DNA of 64,000 nucleotides from Astropecten irregularis (Eukaryota > Echinodermata > Asteroidea > Paxillosida > Astropectinidae): the NCBI GenBank assembly GCA_963971285.1, contig OZ020248.1:10478001-10542000 (forward strand), written 5' to 3'. The translations under genes were made by a program, and so were the position numbers. This document shows positions 55,993 to 64,000 of this stretch, piece by piece. Numbering within the stretch: position 1 is the stretch's first letter; the number at the start of each line of letters is the position of its first letter. Under the pieces are notes generated by a model. That model did no database searches, was not told the origin of the DNA, and saw nothing but the letters and a program-made list of their open reading frames with translations.

Positions 55993-57425
55993 ATGGCTCA
56001 TCACGGTCACCATGACCATGGTCACCATGGCCACGGTCACCATGGCCACGGTCACCACGGTCACTATGCTGGGCCCGTGGTCCATCACCACACGGCTGTC
56101 ACGGCCACTGGGCCCATGGTCCACCACAACATCACAGTCACGAGCGCTTCTCCCGGGATCGTATCCCAACCACCGGCGCACATGCGCATCGGCTGTGGCC
56201 TCGGAGTATGCAGTCTCTTTTTCTTATTTGTCGGCTTGATCGTCGCGCTCACCGGCTTCATCAGTGGTAACAATGTATGGGTGACTGGTGTTGCCTTAGC
56301 TGTGATGGGTGGTGTGATGCTAATTGCCGGTATGTCTCTGTACAAGAAAGGTCGCTCCCAGCAGCAGCAGCAGCAGGTGCTGCAGCAGCAAGGGGGCACT
56401 GTATTCGTACCAGGGAGTCAGCCCATTGTATACCCGCCACAACCCACCGGGGTACCTGTTGGCCAGCCAGGGGGGTACCCACAACCCACCGGGGTACCTG
56501 TGGGCCAGCCAGGGGGGTACCCACCACCCACCGGGGTACCTGTGGGCCAGCCAGCTGGGGGGTACCCACCACCCACCGGAGTACCTGTGGGCCAGCCAGG
56601 GGGACAGCCCATGTATAAGCCTTCAGAAGAAGTTGCCTATCAACCTCAAACCCACCCTGGTTATCAACCTTATCCTCAGCATTATACACCGATGGCTCCC
56701 TATGCTTCTCAGTAAGTTTTCAAATTGATTAACTGATATTATTAAGAATCGAACAAAGAATAATTGACTTGAGTGGGATTCGAATCAGCAACATCCAGAA
56801 CCGTACCGGCGCTCTTACCAACTGAGCTACCTAGCCCTATGTTGGTGGCTTCCCAAACAGTCAGTTATCTTTTCTGTTTGTAAATCTTTGTTGATTCACA
56901 TAATTTATATTAGATTTGATTGGATGTTTGAAACTCTATTGACGTTTTCTTTTCATTTGTTTGTGCACAAAATTTGTATTTCTCTTCAGTCTTTGGCTAA
57001 AGGCAGGGCTCAAATTTCGTGAAAAAAAGCTCTGGACAGCACTGAGGTCTAGTAACTGAAGCATTTTACTAGACCCAAACTTTTTTTACTAGACCTGTGG
57101 CATTCAAGGTACATAGGATATCTGTGCTTGTATGCAATATTGTTTCAAAAATCATCAATCTTGAAATCTTTTTTTTTTGCAAGGAAAACAAAATCACTAG
57201 ACATCTGGACTAGTGCAGTACACACTTTGCTAGACTGACACTGAAATCACTAGACTCCCTCCACGGTCTAATGGATATTTCGAGATCTGGTGATAAGATT
57301 GTCTTCCTTTGCTTGTTTAAAGGACTCATGCAGATGACACATCCCCAGTCATTCCCACAGCGCCCCCGCCGGCTTACGATGATGTGCTGGGATCCACGCA
57401 GGAGAAGGATGAATCGCGGCTGTAG
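55993..57425 (+). CDS. Two-exon gene: His-rich, two-pass membrane protein with Pro-rich tail and PPPAY motif
   Basis: I do not recognise a named family. Exon 1 runs 55993-56711 and exon 2 57323-57425. The donor CA|gtaagt and the acceptor tttaaag|g join in phase and give 273 residues. Visible parts: His/Gly-rich N-terminus (3-25); N-glycosylation sequon NIT near 46; two hydrophobic segments, about 67-90 and 95-117, separated by a short NN-containing turn; Gln run near 123-128; four PTGVPVGQPGG-type repeats (about 151-203); Tyr/Pro/Gln-rich stretch to 240; exon 2 adds PPPAY at 254-258 and an acidic end. The layout suggests a small tetraspan-like or hairpin membrane adaptor whose cytosolic tail binds WW domains, for example of NEDD4-type ligases. 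That is inference. Start: ATG at 55993 has G at -3 and +4; an upstream in-frame ATG at 55933 has a weak context. If the intron is kept, translation stops at 56713. Confidence 0.8.
56775..56850 (-). mobile_element. tRNA-like sequence (SINE head or tRNA pseudogene)
   Basis: Minus strand: agggctaggtagctcagttg with a perfect A-box, then tgattcgaatccc as B-box (one change). The acceptor-stem halves do not pair convincingly and there is no CCA-adjacent stem, so a working tRNA is unlikely. Lies in the intron of the two-exon gene. Confidence 0.6.
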
Positions 57426-57616
57426 TCTAGTACCAGGAAGCCTGGCAGATGAAGCTGAAGCTCCCACGAGCATTCAGGTGACAGACAGTCAGCTAATTGC
57501 CAATTGTTTGGTTTATTGTGGTCAGTTGATGTTAATGCTGCGACAGACTCTTTGTCGGACTTCAGTTGTAGGAGCTCCGCCATATTTTCTCTGGATGGAA
57601 GCGCATTGTGCTGTGG

Positions 57617-57862
57617 CAAATTTCATAGAGCTGCTTAAGCACAAATGTTTGCTTTAAAGCGTGACTAAAAATCTTCCTTGATCAAACAGGATTAACAACC
57701 AAATTTTCATGTGATGTTTAATACTGCTTTTGACTTGTGTATTTGGTCATTGTATGCTGAGTGTAACATTCACAAGGAGTTTTGGTTGGCAAACTGATGA
57801 TATTTACCAAGGTTTTCTGTGCTTTAGGAAATTTTGGCACTTAAGCAGCTCTATGAAATTGG
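57617..57862. mobile_element. CATAGAGCT-family MITE, uninterrupted
   Basis: Ends tttcatagagctgcttaagc and cttaagcagctctatgaaat are inverted. Gives the empty-site reference for the nested insertion at 11112-11479. Confidence 0.88.
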
Positions 57863-57952
57863 CCCCTGGTCACATTTGATGAAAGGTGGTACACCGCCCT
57901 TGTCTCATGTGCAGTTAACTTGCTTAGTGGTGATTTTACTTTCTAGAGGCCT

Positions 57953-58173
57953 GGGCCCTTTTCCAAACCGGCTTCGGCGCTGTCATCCATATGCTGGAAA
58001 TGTAGGTTTTGGCTTTTCATTGAATCTGAATCCCTGTTTTCTTGTTCAAAATAGAGTATCTACTTTCAAACCGTAGCCAAAAGCCTCTATTTTGATACCT
58101 GTTATTCAAAAATGGAGTCACGAAATGGAGCCGAAGCCGGAGCCTGAGCCGGAGCCGAGGTTTGGAAAAGGCC
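57953..58173. mobile_element. Hexamer-family MITE with changed ends (copy 4)
   Basis: Ends gggcccttttccaaaccggc and gaggtttggaaaaggcc. Interior catccatatgctggaaatgt and accgtagccaaaagcctcta match copies 1-3. Only a few GAGCC(G/T) units. Confidence 0.78.
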
Positions 58174-58536
58174 TCTGTATTCACTTTTTCCTCATTATTT
58201 GTAATCAGGCAGTCACTGTATAGAGTCGGCCATTAAGATTGTTGTCAAAGTTGCTGCTATTAGTAATAGGGCGAGTGTAAACCATACTCCTGGTATTTCT
58301 TAATTTCTTTGGCTCAGTAAAGTAAATAAGTGTAAATGTGAACAAAATGGCATGACTAACTATATAAAGGTGAACAAATTTGAAAGGTTATTCATCGTGG
58401 TAATGTAGATATCATCAAATTAATCATGTAAAAATCTGTTATCACATGAGTAGAGATTGCGACGTTTCGTGCGCATACTGCAATACTTCATTAGGCGATG
58501 GCAGTAGTCACAAAGTACGTGCTACTTGTATCCAGG
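58174..58536. other. Intergenic, no gene seen
   Basis: AT-rich, nothing recognisable. Confidence 0.45.
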
Positions 58537-58770
58537 CCAATTTCATGAAACTGTTAAGCACAAAAATTTGCTTAGCACAAAAATGTCTCGCCCAATAAAA
58601 CAAACCCCCATTGAAAATTCCATTTTATATTCATGGTCACCGAACAACAGCCAAAGAATAATCACAAGTGATACACAACACATGGAAATTTGGTTGTTAA
58701 CCCTGTTTTTATTAAGACAGAAATGTCATGCTTAGCAAATTTTTGTGCTTAACAGTTTTATGAAATTGGC
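58537..58770. mobile_element. MITE with GGCCAATTTCATRAA ends
   Basis: Ends ggccaatttcatgaaactgt and acagttttatgaaattggcc are inverted, each followed inward by taagcacaaa and its complement. Related to the CATAGAGCT family by the words ttaagcac and gaaattgg. Confidence 0.82.
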
Positions 58771-58779
58771 CCCAGATCC

Positions 58780-59255
58780 AAGGTGCGTGCAGGTGTACCG
58801 TGATTGGGCAGGGCAGCGGTGAGTGTTACGGGCTGATTGGTCCATGCTATAGTGGGTGCTGCATGCTGTCTCACAGTACGGGTCCACGCCTCAGGGATTT
58901 TGATGCCTCGGTTGTTCTGGGGTGGAGGTGGATCTGGATGGCCTCCTTGACCCGTTGGATGAACCAATGGTGCTCTCTGTCCACACACGTGTCTCTGTCC
59001 CAATTCGGGGAGTGTCTCTTCCCCCAGACGTGTTCCGCAACCTCTGAGCCATCGGTGAGTGCAAGTCTGATGCCCCTCCTGTGTTCCTTGATCAGCTCAT
59101 TGATGGGCCTGCCTGTCTCCCCAATGTACACGCTGGTACAGTCGCGGCAGGGGATCCAGTAGACAATTCCACCGCATCTACCCGAGGGAACCGGGTCTTT
59201 TGAACAGACCAAGTAGTTCCTCAGGGTCGTTGCAGACTTGAAGACCGTGCGAACT
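58780..59255 (-). mobile_element. Penelope-like element remnant: GIY-YIG endonuclease domain
   Basis: Minus strand reads TLRNYLVCSKDPV, GIVYWIPCRDCTSVYIGETG, RPINELIKEHRR, VAEHVWGKRHSPNWD and DREHHWFIQRVKEAIQIHL, then after a frameshift NNRGIKIPEAW. The IVY/VYIGE pair, the downstream Arg, the HxW...NW and the WFIRRVKEA block match the GIY-YIG nuclease found at the C-terminus of Penelope-like retroelements. The reverse-transcriptase part is absent, so this is a 5'-truncated, inactive copy. Confidence 0.88.
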
Positions 59256-59314
59256 AACTATATACTTGTCTTTAGTTAGTGGTTGGTCTCATGGCTAGTA
59301 AATGTCAACTTTAT

Positions 59315-59424
59315 GGGTCGATTTCATGAAGCCCTATGATCTTAACTCCTACATAGGACTGTCATTGCATCATAAGTCTTACGATTGATAACTATGTTAC
59401 GATGAGTTTTGTTAAATCGACCCC
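59315..59424. mobile_element. GGTCGATTT-family TIR element (copy 5)
   Basis: Starts gggtcgatttcatgaagccc, ends gttaaatcgacccc. Confidence 0.82.
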
Positions 59425-59804
59425 AGGTCGGGAGTGCATCTATCATATAGACTAGTGATAACCTGGCTCAAACAACCAAGTCCTGACCACTTCTGTTATC
59501 ACAAAGATACTCTTGCCCACGTCTGAAATTACCTTGACTTTTTCTTGCAATATTGAAAAATGCACTATGTATGTATTCTTAGACGTAGCCAAAGCTGAAA
59601 TATTTTCTGTTGTGAAAAAAAAAATGTCCCCCCCTTGACGTCCCCGGTGAATCCTTGAGAAATTTCTCAAGCATGAGACAAACTTTAAAGTGGTGTAGTT
59701 TGAGGTCTGTAGTGTAGCCTAATGCATAATGCTTTGGCCTTGATATGGTTCTTGAAACAATTTGTTATTATCCTAAATTGGGCACTCGGGAGACAGGTTA
59801 GCAT

Positions 59805-60030
59805 CTGAAAGTGGACATCGGGAATTAGGGAGACATTTCGATGTCTCCCTAAGGTATCAGCTACCTTTTAAAGACATATTCTGTATTTTTATTGTTCATA
59901 TTTTAATAGAAGACAGAAAAACCTCTCAATACGAAAATTTTAGTTCATTGGTTTAAAGGATGTTTAGAAATAGGTATAGTAAAGTTTAGTGCACAACCCT
60001 ATGGGAATGCCTCTTGCATTTAGGGTAATT
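59805..60030. mobile_element. GGGAGAC-family MITE
   Basis: Has ggacatcgggaattagggag, gatgtctccctaaggtatca and the tattttaatagaagacagaa interior. Just upstream (59636-59690) is a fragment of the CTCAACC family. Confidence 0.7.
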
Positions 60031-60305
60031 ATTGTGTTAGAATGATCATGTTCGAAATTTGCTCCACAATTCACTAGCCATAAACTCATACACATCTTGC
60101 CACTGAAATCAATTTTATTATATTATATCTTATATTTTATATTGGATTTTTTTTTTATTGCTGACATTTTTAAACCAACCATTTTCTATTGTAAGGTGGC
60201 AATTCACCACTCATAACTTATTGTCATTATTAAACGTTTTCCTTTGCCATTTTGATTTCTGTTCCGAACTCGAAACCATTCAATTACTCGTTTGTAGTCA
60301 CTTAA

Positions 60306-60723
60306 AAGTTAAAGGTAGTATCATACTTTGACAAAAACCAAAGTATTATACTCTGTATTACCTTATATATAGTATCATACTTTGGTTTTTATCAAAGAAA
60401 TACAGTTTCATGGGCAAAAATACCAAGACAGATACAGTAACAGTCATCTGTGAAAAATTTCAGTCCCATACGTTGCCTACTTTTGGAGAAAACAGTGAAA
60501 AACAGCCACAGTATTTCTTTTCTCTTTTATTTTTGATCTTTTAAAGATCAAAAAGATTTTTGGTCGTCGTTTTACTAATTTCTGGATAAACACACCATTT
60601 CAGGCGGACAAATGTTAACGGTATGTTTCTACCACCACCATCTTCATACCCTGTAAATTATACGTAAATCTGTGAACATTTCTTTTCTTTTTTGATTTCT
60701 TACCAAAGTATGATAGTACCTTT
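60306..60723. mobile_element. TTAA-type MITE
   Basis: Left TTAA-aggtagtatcatactttg; the first 60 bp are partly duplicated (tagtatcatactttggtttt at 60371). Right accaaagtatgatagtacct-TTAA. Confidence 0.8.
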
Positions 60724-61199
60724 AAGTCCAAGTTTCATGCCTGAGTACTTCATGAGCACTGTACTTCATGTTATGACCGTGGGGTAGTTGGATGGGGTTG
60801 CAAAGGAAGGATGGATAAACGCACTGAAATAATTATATACAATATATTATACAATGCAATTATCCGTTTATGATAATTGCTTGCATATTCTTGTCCTCTT
60901 GTCATTTAGCCTTGGAAAAAGATCCTGCTGTGAACATTAGGGCCTTCTAACTGTCTATTGATACAATGATTTGATATAGGCCTACATTTTCATTATTTTG
61001 GTTGATGAGTAGTTTATTACACGTATTATTTCATGTGTATAGTATCTACTACCGCTTAAGTTAACATTAATTTTTAACATTAATTTTTTTTCCATGGCTG
61101 GATTGTAATCCATGCTTGCCAAATTTTGGCTCTTTTCTGCCATTACAATACAATTACAATATGTACATGCAGTCAGATGGCGATCCAAATATAATTACA
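60724..61199. other. Intergenic, no gene seen
   Basis: AT-rich, nothing recognisable. Confidence 0.45.
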
Positions 61200-61820
61200 A
61201 ATGGGTTATTAGGGAGACACGTTAACATCTAAAAGTGGACATTAGGGCACCCCTTTTTATAACTTTGGTTCTCATTTCTTGTTCACCTTGAGGGAGGGTC
61301 GGTCGGTCGAAAAAAAAACAGTTTGGTGGAAAAAAAACCTGGCTGAATACACAAAAACCTAAAGAAAATTATGTTCATTGTATTCACTGTAATCGCGTTT
61401 GAATATTTTTGCATTATTTCAGTGATAAAAAGTATAAAAATTGGAGGTCTATTGGCAAAAAAAAAAAGAATTGATTCCCAGAATTTTTGGAGACAAAGTT
61501 TGTCTTCAGAAATTCTGGGAATTCTTTGTTTTTTCATATTATTTTTTTTATATTATGCCATTCTGACAGGGTCGGTGGCAAATTTTTTTTTTTTTCTTCG
61601 GTCGGAGCCCAAAATATGGGTCGGTCGGAAATGAGAACCACAGAATTAAAAGCCTTTTACAGACATACTTTTATTTTCCATATTTTAATAGAAGACAGAG
61701 AATGCTCTCAATATGAACATAATTATGTCAATTTCAAGTTCATTGGTTTGGAGGATGTTTAGAAATAGGTAAGTAAAGTTTGTGCACGACCCTATGGGAA
61801 ATTCTCCCTAAGGTCCCATC
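61200..61820. mobile_element. GGGAGAC-family MITE split by a nested element
   Basis: Left part tattagggagacacg and aagtggacattaggg; right part ttccatattttaatagaaga and gggaaattctccctaagg. Interrupted at about 61254-61652. Confidence 0.7.
61254..61652. mobile_element. Nested element with GGTTCTCATTTC ends
   Basis: Left ctttggttctcatttcttgt, right gaaatgagaaccacagaa, inverted. Inner segments gggtcggtcggtcg and ggtcggtcggaa repeat near both ends, and aattctgggaattc words make a central hairpin. Confidence 0.68.
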
Positions 61821-62025
61821 CTCGGTTATATTTATTATTATTTTTACATGTATTATTATTATCATGTTGTAACAATCTGTTCAGATTGTGATTTCATAAT
61901 CCTAATCCATTGTATATGCCAGATCATGCAGGTAGGCCTAATCCTCAAAATAATAATCTGCAGATGGTAAAATTCCTAAGCCATGATAATCACTGAGCTG
62001 TGATCCTGATCCTCACTACATTTAA

Positions 62026-62398
62026 AGGGAGCATATAAGATTTGCAAAGATGTGCGTTTTGGCTGAGTTTGGTACTTAAACAGAAGTGGAGGTCTTAAAC
62101 TTCCTTACAGACGTTGTTTCACGGTATACCTTTTACCCTTTGTTCATCTGGATAGCAGAAATACGGCCGAAATAATCCTGGCCCCCTCCGAATCCTTCAA
62201 GTTACACCACGCTTTCGAAACTCGGACGAACGATCTTTTTAAAAGACACTACTAGCTAAAATCTTGATTTCTGATGAACCATTTCCCATGGTGACTGTTT
62301 TCACTGTTTACGAACTGTTGAGTCCATTTTCTGTCTCAAACTCAATAAATTTTTTTGGAGGCCTTGCAAATCCTTTACGCTGCTGTCGCTGCATGCCT
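62026..62398. mobile_element. TTAA-type MITE
   Basis: Starts agggagcatataagatttgc, ends tgcatgcct; TTAA at 62022-62025 and 62399-62402. Relative of 13038-13412. Confidence 0.83.
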
Positions 62399-62402
62399 TT
62401 AA

Positions 62403-63055
62403 GTTGGGATAATCTGCAGATACTACTATGATCCAGTTCAAAACTGATTAAAACAATATGCTGATTAACACACATTCGGATGCAATAATCTTTCTATGGC
62501 AAAAAAAAATCAAGCAACATTTCTTCCCCCGAGTAGGCCTATTATACTTTGAATGATTCATATGATATAGTTTTGTATAAGAGATTGAAGAGGTGCTTAT
62601 AAATGTATTCGACATTATATTTATGTGAAATTCAACCATAAATCAATGTACATGTACATGAATTTGTATACGTAATATTAATTGATAATGTCTTCTATAA
62701 TTATCCGTGGTAATTAACAGTGATAACACTGACAGTTAATTTCAGTACCACACCGCTCCATTAGTCTTCTTTCGTGTCGCTCAAGCTTGACCTAGTCTCT
62801 CATTATGTAACATAATTACTACATTGCACTTTAGGTTTTGTATAATATTTCCCGGTATGATTCTCCTGCTTCTCCAAGTTTTCTTTGCTAGTACTCAGTC
62901 CAGATCCCAGGTTTCCCAGTACATTTATTCTTTTCCTTTTTCATTACTCTTAACTGCTTAATTTACCACCCCTGTCTTACACAATCATTTATCTAAGTTT
63001 TGTTCATCTACGTCTTAGGTCCGCTTGTTTGTTTGTTGGGGTAATTGTCTGTTTC
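62403..63055. other. Intergenic, no gene seen
   Basis: No supported open frame, RNA gene or repeat. Confidence 0.45.
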
Positions 63056-63300
63056 TTAGTTAGTTAATTGTTTGTTTGTTAATCGCTTGTTGGTCTGGGA
63101 TGTTTGTTTGTTTGTTTCTAATTTGGGGTGTTAGGGGTGTTTGTTTGTTGGGGTGCTGGGGTGTTTGTTTGTTTGTTTGTTGGGGTGTTTATTTGTTGGG
63201 GTGTTTGTTTGTTTGTTTGTTGGGGTGTTTATTTGCTGGGGTGTTTGTTTGTTTGTTTGTTTATTTGTTTGTTTGTTTAATTAATTAATTAATTAATTAA
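63056..63300. repeat. (TTTG)n / GGGGTGTTTGTTTG microsatellite and (TTAA)n
   Basis: Irregular gtttgtttgtttgttggggt units followed by ttaattaattaattaatt. The Cys/Leu/Phe-rich open frame at 63076-63288 is a by-product. Confidence 0.85.
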
Positions 63301-63512
63301 GGCATCCCTTCCCAAGCTCTGCTTTTCGGGATTTGCCCCCATATCACAGTTTCCTCACATCTTCTATGTCTATATGGCAACGTTTTTGTGTGTTTTTTTT
63401 TGCATAGTCTCTCAACTTATGTAATGTTTATTTATTCTTTAAATGCATAACTGTATTGTATATACTGTGATATGGAAATAAATGTTTTATGAATGAATGA
63501 ATGAATGAATTC
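63301..63512 (+). mobile_element. Possible LINE 3' end with (GAAT)n tail
   Basis: Ends tatactgtgatatggaaata, aatgttttatgaatgaatga and further gaat units, the usual terminus of CR1/L2-like LINEs. No coding part left. Confidence 0.5.
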
Positions 63513-63535
63513 CCCCATAGCTTCGTCCCTCTATT

Positions 63536-63895
63536 AAATGTATGATACATGATTGGTAAAGGTCACATAACAGCACTCGCACTTTGTCTGATCCAGCATG
63601 TACATCAAATTTTAAACCTGTGAAAATTTGAGCTCAATCTGACATCCGAGTCACGAGAAAATAGCGAAAACCCGACTCAATTTTTCTTAGAAAACATAAA
63701 GAATGATTTTGATCTTACCCTGAGATCAAAACTGTTTTCGGTCTTTGTTTGACTAATTTTCTGGCCTAAATACAGCATTTCAGGTGGAAATACTTTACAT
63801 GATGGTATGTTTCTACCAGCACCATCTTCATTCCCTGAAAGTTATACGTCTCATGACTTTTTTCTGTCTGGGTATGTTACCAATCTTGTACTGTA
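63536..63895. mobile_element. TTAA-type MITE, right end decayed
   Basis: Starts after TTAA with atgtatgatacatgattggt; interior gatcttaccctgagatc and tgtttctaccagcaccatct; right end gttaccaatcttgtactgta has lost its TTAA. Confidence 0.75.
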
Positions 63896-64000
63896 TGCGT
63901 TTTCCAAACATTGGCTCGAGCCATCAAGGCATAAATAATAACTACAATTTTGTACACAATATTTCATAAACATTGAAAGACATAATTATAACTAAATGTA

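Noticed and set aside
56775..56850. Functional tRNA gene
   Set aside because: A-box and B-box are visible but acceptor-stem pairing is poor and the unit recurs in decayed form at 50890-50995, as expected for a SINE.
63076..63288. Cys/Leu/Phe-rich open frame
   Set aside because: Translation of the (TTTG)n microsatellite.

Overview
This is eukaryotic, metazoan genomic DNA. It has long introns with GT-AG borders, tRNA-derived SINEs, LINE and Penelope-like remnants, and a very dense load of short terminal-inverted-repeat elements. The proteins and the repeat style fit a marine invertebrate, possibly an echinoderm or another non-vertebrate deuterostome. That placement is an inference at low confidence.

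The window is dominated by a cluster of flavin-containing monooxygenase (FMO) genes with a shared six-coding-exon structure. From left to right: the last exon of FMO-A (+, 125-448); complete FMO-B (+, 6847-14470, 549 aa); complete FMO-C (-, 17751-20819, 565 aa); an orphan first exon, FMO-D (-, 26288-26411); FMO-E (+, 35584-41435), whose first exon carries two one-base deletions; and complete FMO-F (+, 44393-50689, 552 aa). All carry the family hallmarks where the relevant exons are present: an N-terminal FAD GxGxxG, the FMO-identifying FxGxxxHS, an NADPH site of the form GSSxSA, a FATGY motif and a hydrophobic C-terminal anchor. They should act at the endoplasmic reticulum membrane, oxygenating soft nucleophiles (N and S compounds) with NADPH and O2.

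The largest structural feature is an inverted duplication of about 5.5-6 kb. Its arms are 999-6956 and 20710-26260, and they carry the FMO promoter plus most of exon 1. FMO-B and FMO-C therefore face each other tail to tail with near-identical upstream regions. The right arm is bracketed by two FMO first exons, so FMO-C may have two alternative first exons. Each arm also holds a stack of tandem arrays: a 20-bp array, 33/67-bp arrays with RNA polymerase III B-box-like motifs, a (GAGCCT)n array inside a short transposon, and a CGTACG palindrome cluster. Copy number differs between the arms.

26.7-33 kb is a nest of mobile elements centred on a 5.1-kb fold-back element (27780-32891). 33-44 kb holds FMO-E, its displaced promoter and several short transposons, including an 889-bp hAT-like element with a perfect 8-bp target duplication. 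51-55 kb and 57.5-64 kb are mostly repeats. At 55993-57425 there is a separate two-exon gene for a His-rich, two-pass membrane protein with a Pro/Gly/Tyr-rich tail; its second exon adds a PPPAY (WW-domain ligand) motif.
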